Assembly: GCA_030669305.1 (NCBI GenBank)
Contig: DAOVDU010000007.1
Location: forward strand, 1 to 45,881
From: Candidatus Aminicenantota bacterium
GTDB taxonomy: Bacteria; Acidobacteriota; Aminicenantia; Aminicenantales; Aminicenantaceae
Length of the DNA: 45,881 nucleotides
Direction of reading: 5' to 3'
In this document: positions 39,534-45,881 of the stretch, piece after piece
Layout of the letters: each line of letters opens with the position of its first letter
How positions within the stretch are numbered: the stretch's first letter is position 1
Notes under the pieces: generated by a model
Seen by the model: only the letters and a program-made list of their open reading frames with translations
Database searches by the model: none
What the model was told of the DNA's origin: nothing
Translations under genes and position numbers: made by a program

Positions 39534-40646
39534 ATGAAAAGAAATACACAAATAAAAGTTTTTGTTGCATCGTTCCTTTCCCTTTTTCTTTTTTCTTGTC
39601 AATCTCAGGACCAAAAAGAAGAAATCAAGGAAGAAAGTTTTGGAGCTGCGCCGGTTAAAGTTTATAAAGTTAAAAAGCAGAGGATTTCAGAAAAACTTTT
39701 ATATACAGGACTCATAGAGGCGTGGAAAGAAATAAATATTACACCCGATGTCGGAGGAAAGATAGTACAGATCCATGTAGAAGAAGGAGATAGAGTAAAG
39801 CAGGGGCAGTTGCTTGCTGAGTTAGACACACGGGCTATACGGCTTCAGCTTGAACAGGCAAAGGCGGGCGTAGCTGTGGCAGACGCCAATTACAAAGATG
39901 CCAAACGTAACATGGATAGAATGAAACGCTTGATCAAGGAGAATGCTGTATCCGACCAGCAGTATGAAAAAATTGAACTCGCCTTTGAGGCGGCCGAGGC
40001 TCAGCTTCAGCAGGCACTAGCAGCTTTGAATTTAGCCAATCACGGTCTGGATGTTTCCCTTATGAAGGCACCATTCAGCGGAGTAGTTGCTTCAAAGAAT
40101 GCAGAAGTTGGCGATGTCATAAATCCTATGATGGGCGGGTTCTCTACAATCAGCGGAGTGTTGACATTGATGGATTTTTCCCGTGTAAAAATAGAGATCG
40201 ACGTTTCTTATCAGGACATTATCCGGATAAAAAAGGGTCAGGTGGCTACACTCAAAGTGGCGGCCTTTCCTGACGATATTTTTCAAGGCGTCGTGTCAGT
40301 TATGAACCTGACTGCAGACCCTTTGACCAAGAAATTCAAGGTCAAAGTGATGGCAGATAATCCTGATTTTATTTTAAGGCCGAACACGTTTGGGGAGGTC
40401 ATACTTGAAGTGAGTACTCATGAGAATGCTCTTGTCATTCCCCAGAAGGCTGTCCTCGATCAAAAATATATTTTTCTTGCCCTAGAAAATAGTACGGCAG
40501 AGAGAAAAGAGGTGAGTCTTGGCCTTCAAAATACTGATATGCTGGAAATCGTGAAGGGACTCAAAGAGGGCGATCTTGTAATTGTGGAAGGAAACTACGG
40601 CCTTGAAGATGGCACTAAAATAGAAATAAAAGAGGTCATTAAATGA
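39534..40646 (+). CDS. efflux RND transporter periplasmic adaptor subunit
   Basis: Lipobox LFSC; GGKIVQIHVEEGDRVKQGQLLAELDTRAIRLQLEQAKA; APFSGVVASKNAEVGDVI. Confidence 0.96.
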   Translation: MKRNTQIKVFVASFLSLFLFSCQSQDQKEEIKEESFGAAPVKVYKVKKQRISEKLLYTGLIEAWKEINITPDVGGKIVQIHVEEGDRVKQGQLLAELDTRAIRLQLEQAKAGVAVADANYKDAKRNMDRMKRLIKENAVSDQQYEKIELAFEAAEAQLQQALAALNLANHGLDVSLMKAPFSGVVASKNAEVGDVINPMMGGFSTISGVLTLMDFSRVKIEIDVSYQDIIRIKKGQVATLKVAAFPDDIFQGVVSVMNLTADPLTKKFKVKVMADNPDFILRPNTFGEVILEVSTHENALVIPQKAVLDQKYIFLALENSTAERKEVSLGLQNTDMLEIVKGLKEGDLVIVEGNYGLEDGTKIEIKEVIK

Positions 40647-43600
40647 AAATACCAGAGTTTTCTGTTAATAGAAAAGTCACAACATCCATGCTGGCTATGA
40701 TCCTGGTCGTGATGGGGTCTCTTGCCTTTGTAAGACTAGGCCTGGATTTTCTTCCGGACATCGAATTCCCAACGGTATCTGTGATCACCGTTTATAGTGG
40801 AGCTTCATCGGAAGACATTGAAAACACAATCACCAGGCCATTGGAACAAATAGTAAACTCTGTCAGCCGGGTGAAAAAAGTCAATTCGATTACATTCGAA
40901 GGGGCTTCCGTGATCATGGTGGAATTTGAGTGGGGGACCAATCTTGATTTTGCTGCACAGGATCTCAGAGACCAGATGGGCCTTTACAGCAATTTTCTTC
41001 CTGAAGAAGCTAATGATCCTCTGGTGGTCAAATTCGACCTTGGCCAGATGCCAGTCATATTCGGCGGCATTACAGCAAACATGCCTACTTTTGAGCTGCA
41101 GGAATTGATAGAGGATGAGGTGGCGCCAAGGTTGGAGAGGATAGACGGAGTAGCATCAATTCAGGTGTTCTCGATGGATGTTAGAGAAATCTTGGTTGAT
41201 ATAGATAAAGCTGCACTCGAATCCCGAAACCTCTCTCAAGATCAGATTCTCCTTGCTCTCAGGATGGAAAACTTGAATCTTCCTGCGGGCCATATTGTCG
41301 AAAGACATTCTGAGTTTCTTCTGCGGACGCTTGGTGAGTTCAGGAATTTGGATGATATTCGCAATACTATCATCGGCTTAACGCAGAATGGTCAGCCTAT
41401 TTACTTGAAGGATGTGGCTGAGGTCAAGGATGCCATGAAAGAGACTCGATTTATAGCTCGAATCCAGAAAAAGAAAGGAGTCTTCTATGTGATTAACAAA
41501 CGCTCTGGAGCCAACACTGTTATAACCGCTGAAGCTGTGAAAAAAGAGCTGGCAAAAATAATGGATACCCTTCCTCCAGACGTTGAATTTTTCCCCTTCA
41601 TGGACCAATCAGAGATGATACAAAAAGTTATTCGCAGGACAGGGAACAATGCACTTGTAGGCGGCATTCTGGCCATCTTTTTTATCCTGATCTTCCTTCG
41701 CAACTGGCGTCCTACCATAACTATCGCTTTAGCTATTCCTCTTTCTGTTATAACTACATTCATCGCGCTTTATCTTGCTGGCTATACAATAAATATGCTC
41801 ACTCTTGGAGGCCTGGCACTCGGTATTGGCATGCTGGTTGATAATGCCGTTGTTGTCATTGAGAATATCTTTCGCCACATTGAAGAGGGGAAAGAGAAGA
41901 ATGAAGCCGCAAAAAAAGGTGCCTCTGAGGTAGGAATGGCCATCACTGCTTCAACCTTGACTACTATCGCTGTATTTTTCCCCATGGTGTTTGCTCAGGG
42001 CATTACAGGGAAACTGACCCGAGGGCTGGCTTTAGCTATAGCCTTTTCTCTTTTGGCCTCGCTTTTTGTTGCTCTTACTGTGGTCCCAATGGTTGCTTCT
42101 ATTCTGTTCAAGCCAAATAACAAACATGACTATGGAAGGAATAGACAAAAGAAAAAGCAGTTTGAAACAGCCAGAAATCTTTATCAGAATTTATTGAAGA
42201 GAGCGCTTCGGCGGAGATGGCTCGTTCTTGGTGGAGCACTAGGCCTGTTTTTACTCTCCTTTGTTATTATTCCTTTCCTGGGGACAGAATTCATGCCCGC
42301 CATGGACCAGGAAATGATTATCCTTTCGGTTAAGATGCCTGTCGGGACTTCTCTGGAAGAGACGAACCGTGTTGTTGCTATAGCAGAAAATCTACTGGCT
42401 TCAGAGCCTGAGGTTAAAACTATCTCGGTTCAAGCCGGTTCTCAAGCCGAAGAAAACCCTGCTGATATGGCAGGTGGATTCTCTACTACAGGCTCCCATG
42501 AGGGAATTATCTGGGTGGGACTGGTTGACATGAGTAAAAGAGAGCTCTCGGATGTTGAGATTCTTGAGAAGATTCGAAAGAAACTTCCTAAACTGAAAGG
42601 TGTAAAATTTGAAGCTATTGATATGAGCCAGATAATGATGGGTGGAGCTCAGGCCCCTATGGAGATAAAAATCTTTGGGAAAGATCTCAAAGTACTAACT
42701 GAGATTGCAGATAACATAGTAGAAAGAATACAGGATGTTGAAGGCCTGAGAGATGTCACTCACTCAATGGCTGAGGGCAAACCTGAGTACCATATCAGGG
42801 TCAACCGGGAAAAGGCTTCCCGGATGGGATTGATGGTGAGCCAGGTTGCTAATTCGGTTCAGACTGCTTCTTTAGGAAAGGTGGCAACCCGGTTTAGAGA
42901 GGAGAATGAAGAAATTGACATTCGGGTTCGGTTTGAGGAAAAGTACAGAGATAGCCTGGATGACATAAAAAACATTCCCATCATGACACCGTTAAACAAA
43001 ATGATCCGTTTAGACCAGGTTGCTACTATTACAAGAGGCGAAGGCCCCCTCAGAATAACCAGGGAAAATCAGGCTCGAGAGGTTACTGTTACTGCTAATA
43101 TTGCCGGAAGAGATTTAGGAAGTGTAGTGAAAGACATTAAAAGGGGAATAGTTGATGTGGAGAGAGGGTTACCAATAGGGTATTTTATCGAATTTGGCGG
43201 CCAGTATGAACAGATGCAGGAGGCGTTTATCATTATGGCTGGTGCCTTTGCCCTGGCAACGCTTCTGGTTTATATGATCATGGCCTCCCAGTTCGAATCT
43301 TTCCGCCATCCCTTTGTTATCATGTTTACCATTCCCCTTGCCCTTATAGGAGTCATATTGGCTTTGCTTCTCACAGGAAGACCTGTCAGCCTTCCTGTTT
43401 TGATAGGTTTTATCATGCTCGGAGGAATTGCTGTCAACAATGGAATCGTGATGGTGGACTATATCAACCAGTTGAAAAGAAGAGGGATGGAGAAGAAGGA
43501 GGCCATTCTTCAAGCTTGCACTGTGCGGCTGCGACCTGTTTTGATCACAGCTTTTACAACTATCCTGGGGATGCTGCCCATGGCCTTGAGCGCTTCAGAA

Positions 43601-43744
43601 GGGGCTGAGATGAGAGCACCCATGGCAGTCACAGTTGCTGGCGGATTGGTTGCAACAACGCTGCTCACTCTTTTTGTAATCCCCATCATCTACAGTCTGT
43701 TCGACCGAGTTTCTTTTAAAGTAAAAAAAGGAATGACTGGGTGA
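40643..43744 (+). CDS. efflux RND transporter permease subunit (AcrB/HAE1-like)
   Basis: 1033 aa; FPTVSVITVYSGASSEDIENTITRPLEQ, GIGMLVDNAVVVIENIFRH, IGFIMLGGIAVNNGIVMVDYIN. Confidence 0.98.
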   Translation: MKIPEFSVNRKVTTSMLAMILVVMGSLAFVRLGLDFLPDIEFPTVSVITVYSGASSEDIENTITRPLEQIVNSVSRVKKVNSITFEGASVIMVEFEWGTNLDFAAQDLRDQMGLYSNFLPEEANDPLVVKFDLGQMPVIFGGITANMPTFELQELIEDEVAPRLERIDGVASIQVFSMDVREILVDIDKAALESRNLSQDQILLALRMENLNLPAGHIVERHSEFLLRTLGEFRNLDDIRNTIIGLTQNGQPIYLKDVAEVKDAMKETRFIARIQKKKGVFYVINKRSGANTVITAEAVKKELAKIMDTLPPDVEFFPFMDQSEMIQKVIRRTGNNALVGGILAIFFILIFLRNWRPTITIALAIPLSVITTFIALYLAGYTINMLTLGGLALGIGMLVDNAVVVIENIFRHIEEGKEKNEAAKKGASEVGMAITASTLTTIAVFFPMVFAQGITGKLTRGLALAIAFSLLASLFVALTVVPMVASILFKPNNKHDYGRNRQKKKQFETARNLYQNLLKRALRRRWLVLGGALGLFLLSFVIIPFLGTEFMPAMDQEMIILSVKMPVGTSLEETNRVVAIAENLLASEPEVKTISVQAGSQAEENPADMAGGFSTTGSHEGIIWVGLVDMSKRELSDVEILEKIRKKLPKLKGVKFEAIDMSQIMMGGAQAPMEIKIFGKDLKVLTEIADNIVERIQDVEGLRDVTHSMAEGKPEYHIRVNREKASRMGLMVSQVANSVQTASLGKVATRFREENEEIDIRVRFEEKYRDSLDDIKNIPIMTPLNKMIRLDQVATITRGEGPLRITRENQAREVTVTANIAGRDLGSVVKDIKRGIVDVERGLPIGYFIEFGGQYEQMQEAFIIMAGAFALATLLVYMIMASQFESFRHPFVIMFTIPLALIGVILALLLTGRPVSLPVLIGFIMLGGIAVNNGIVMVDYINQLKRRGMEKKEAILQACTVRLRPVLITAFTTILGMLPMALSASEGAEMRAPMAVTVAGGLVATTLLTLFVIPIIYSLFDRVSFKVKKGMTG

Positions 43745-43780
43745 AGTGGAGACTTGGTGTCAAGGCGACAAAAAACAAGA

Positions 43781-43828
43781 GAACAGACCGAACAGACTAA
43801 CCGAATAACTGATAAACTGATAAACAGT
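43781..43828. repeat. short-period degenerate intergenic repeat
   Basis: gaacagaccgaacagactaaccgaataactgataaactgataaac; similar to 32944-33018. Confidence 0.6.
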
Positions 43829-43842
43829 TTTGAGCTTTAAGT

Positions 43843-44988
43843 TTATGTCTTATACCGCAGGAATGCTCCGATATTTCCGTACCTGCTCAGCCTGGAAGGC
43901 GGGTTGATGTGCTTGACTTGGCCTTTTTTATCCATAGCCGCTTCGACTGCTTCATCGATAACATCCAACAATGTTTCTGTTTTGATCTTGCAAGATGGGC
44001 ACAGTGTTACGTCAGCATATAAGAATCTGCATTTGGGACAGATTTTTCCGGGTTTTGTGAAATTCCTTGTGATGAGGAGTGTTTGAACTTCTCCCCTGTT
44101 AAGGCTTCTTAGAGTATTTTTCAGTCCAGAAATGGCCAGTCCCCATTTCTCCAGTTCAGAAACAAAGCGTTGAACTGTATCATCCTCATCCTGCTTTTTC
44201 AATTTCTTTTTTAACGTGAGGACTTCCTTGAGTACCTTGCTTGCAGAATCGTTGGATTTCACTTTGAGCCGGCCTTTAAATTTTTTCTTTAAATAAGGAT
44301 GGATAAGAGGTTCAAAATCTGGCCAGTATTCGTCCTTGCATCCAAGAAAAAGCCAGTCAAAGTTATTTTTCTGAAACAGGTCAAATGTCATCTGAGCTGT
44401 CTTCTTGAAATGATCGTGGAGTTGAGTGGCAATGTGTCTTTCGATGCGTTTAGACTCGTATCCTTCCCATCCTCCTTCCTTAACTTTACTGGGGACGTCT
44501 CCCACAAGGCTTTTGAGAAGGGAAATTTCTCCCATAAAAACTCCATACCATTTGGCTTCTTTTCGGTCGAGAGTAAGCATGCAAATTCTGTGGTGTTCAT
44601 TCAGAATAGCGGAAAGGGGGCGAACATAGGGATTTTGATCGAATATTATCCTGTTTCTTGGAGGATTAGGAAGGTTGAAAACCTGCCAAAATCCTTGGCT
44701 GCTGCAAGAAAATATTGCCAGTCCTGCGAAGTTATAAGAGTTTAGATCTTGAGTGAAAAAATTGCTGATTTTGTTCAAATCCTGGTAAAGAGATTCTTTT
44801 TTTCCTTTGCTTAAATCCATCTGGTCCAGCTGATATTTGCCACTGCTAAGAAGATTTTTAGAAGTAAGAATTATTTCTTTCTTTGTGAGTCTGCTTTTGT
44901 CCGTGTCGAGATAGAGAGATGTTGTCAAAAAGTTTTCACTTTTAAACCTGGCCAGAGATTCAATTTGTTCCCGGCTCAAAAGTTTCAT
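43843..44988 (-). CDS. bacterial eRF1-like protein (baeRF/Vms1-type) with zinc-ribbon C-terminal domain
   Basis: TTSLYLDTDKS, KEGGWEGYESKRIERHI, then eRF1 domain-3-like EVQTLLITRNF..CPKC..CPSC..DEAVEAAMDKKGQVKHI..GNIGAFLRY. Confidence 0.8.
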   Translation of the reverse strand: MKLLSREQIESLARFKSENFLTTSLYLDTDKSRLTKKEIILTSKNLLSSGKYQLDQMDLSKGKKESLYQDLNKISNFFTQDLNSYNFAGLAIFSCSSQGFWQVFNLPNPPRNRIIFDQNPYVRPLSAILNEHHRICMLTLDRKEAKWYGVFMGEISLLKSLVGDVPSKVKEGGWEGYESKRIERHIATQLHDHFKKTAQMTFDLFQKNNFDWLFLGCKDEYWPDFEPLIHPYLKKKFKGRLKVKSNDSASKVLKEVLTLKKKLKKQDEDDTVQRFVSELEKWGLAISGLKNTLRSLNRGEVQTLLITRNFTKPGKICPKCRFLYADVTLCPSCKIKTETLLDVIDEAVEAAMDKKGQVKHINPPSRLSRYGNIGAFLRYKT

Positions 44989-45122
44989 CTGACCTCCTGT
45001 TAGAGATTTTTAAGATTGGATAGAAAAATACATATGGAGAAGTATGAAAAAGGAAAGAATTTGACACCCAATTTTAAAATAAGAGCTAAGCTTTTATTTG
45101 TCAAGCTATTTTGGTCTATTCT

Positions 45123-45175
45123 TTGCAATTCAGACACTAGAGCAGCATACAGCTACTCTAGTGTCTGAATTGCAA
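45123..45175. repeat. perfect 20-bp inverted repeat / long hairpin
   Basis: TTGCAATTCAGACACTAGAG (45123-45142) / CTCTAGTGTCTGAATTGCAA (45156-45175), inner AGC/GCT pairs, 5-nt loop. Confidence 0.95.
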
Positions 45176-45184
45176 GGTGTTGTC

Positions 45185-45213
45185 TTGCTTGTCTTGCTTT
45201 TTTTAAATATAAT
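45185..45213 (+). promoter_or_regulatory. sigma-70 promoter of tRNA-Leu
   Basis: TTGCTT-N17-TATAAT about 37 bp before tRNA. Confidence 0.6.
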
Positions 45214-45249
45214 ACAACTTCAAGAGAAGGATTCAAATCAGGGGCTGGT

Positions 45250-45338
45250 GCGGAAGTGGCGGAATTGGTAGACGCGTAAGCCTCAGGAGTTTATGGTCTT
45301 TTACGGCCGTGTGGGTTCGAGTCCCACCTTCCGCACCA
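45250..45338 (+). tRNA. tRNA-Leu(CAG)
   Basis: GCGGAAG/CTTCCGC acceptor stem, TAAGC-CTCAGGA-GTTTA anticodon arm, long variable arm, GTGGGTTCGAGTCCCAC T-arm, encoded CCA. Confidence 0.96.
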
Positions 45339-45492
45339 ATATAATAAATACAAGAGTCATTTTTCTTACCAGTGATTCAGTAACACAGTAAATCAGCGAA
45401 TAATAAATGCATTTGTTTCTAAGTCACAGAGTTACTAAGCTTCAGGTAAGAAGGATTGCCTGTTTTTTACAGTAGGTCCCATAATTGATAGA

Positions 45493-45672
45493 ATGGACAC
45501 TAAAAACATTCTTCTTATAAATCCCTGGATTTACGATTTTACCGCCTTTGATTTGTTGATGAATAAAGACTCGCTCCCTATCCTTACATCTAGAGGCTGC
45601 CCTTTTAAATGTTCTTTTTGTGCCAGCCATCTGCTGTATAGAAAACTAGTTAAGTTGGAAGTTAGAAGCTGA
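45493..45672 (+). pseudogene. radical SAM protein remnant (internal deletion)
   Basis: MDTKNILLINPWIYDFTAFDLLMNKDSLPILTSRGCPFKCSFCASHLLYRKLVKLEVRS*: B12-type N-terminus fused directly to a CxxxCxxC motif; 59 aa, below the ORF-track cutoff. Confidence 0.65.
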
Positions 45673-45881
45673 AGTTTAGGCTGAATTTGAGCACTCGTGC
45701 ACCGAAAAGAGAAGTAATTCTTTTGTAGTTTGGGCTTAAGATGCGTGTCCCTTCAACAGAATTTTCATATGCTGGAAACCAGTAGCCCCCATCGTTTTGG
45801 AAAATAGTGCGATATTTATTTCCTAAAGCATTAATGATATCTATAGAAGCTCTCACTATTCCAGAACGCGTCAACTGAAAT
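45662..45881 (-). CDS. C-terminal fragment of a TonB-dependent-receptor-like outer membrane beta-barrel (runs off window)
   Basis: VRASIDIINALGNKYRTIFQND..RITSLFGARVLKFSLNFSF; terminal aromatic barrel strand; frame stays open to the window edge. Confidence 0.6.
   Translation of the reverse strand, partial: FQLTRSGIVRASIDIINALGNKYRTIFQNDGGYWFPAYENSVEGTRILSPNYKRITSLFGARVLKFSLNFSF

Noticed and set aside
45442-45630. 62-aa minus-strand ORF
   Set aside because: Antisense to the radical SAM remnant, which has recognisable motifs on the plus strand.

Overview
The window is a bacterial chromosomal segment of about 46 kb. Gene content and AT-rich spacers resemble an Acidobacteriota or Aminicenantes-type lineage, but that is inference only. 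Left part (1-9.7 kb): groES-groEL behind a textbook sigma-54 promoter, a run of small orphan ORFs, a sulfatase-fold protein with C-terminal TPRs, and a CDP-alcohol phosphotransferase plus nucleotidyltransferase pair resembling split DIPPS/IPCT. This part ends in a truncated 3' half of tRNA-Asp that looks like the attachment-site scar of an integrated element. Middle part: DUF2391 membrane protein, patatin, UbiB/ABC1 kinase, phasin-like protein, radical SAM protein with a TetR regulator, tmRNA, AmiC-like amidase, GerMN protein, Der GTPase, TPR lipoprotein, rhomboid protease, the rplM-rpsI-rpsB-tsf-pyrH-frr cluster, a membrane protein with anti-sigma factor and a decayed ECF sigma gene, LolA-like protein, SSS symporter, DUF374 acyltransferase, TatT-like protein, AMMECR1, DASS transporter, methyltransferase, MBL hydrolase and XerD-like recombinase. 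Right part: a TetR-TolC-HlyD-RND efflux operon, a bacterial eRF1-like (baeRF/Vms1-type) protein, a perfect 20-bp inverted repeat next to tRNA-Leu(CAG), a 59-aa radical SAM remnant and the C-terminus of a TonB-dependent-receptor-like barrel. No CRISPR array, rRNA operon or intact transposase was seen. I did not find one clear undescribed multi-gene system. The leads most worth following are the sigma-54-controlled groESL, the tRNA-Asp-bounded region, the split IPCT/DIPPS pair, the eRF1-like protein and the hairpin upstream of tRNA-Leu.
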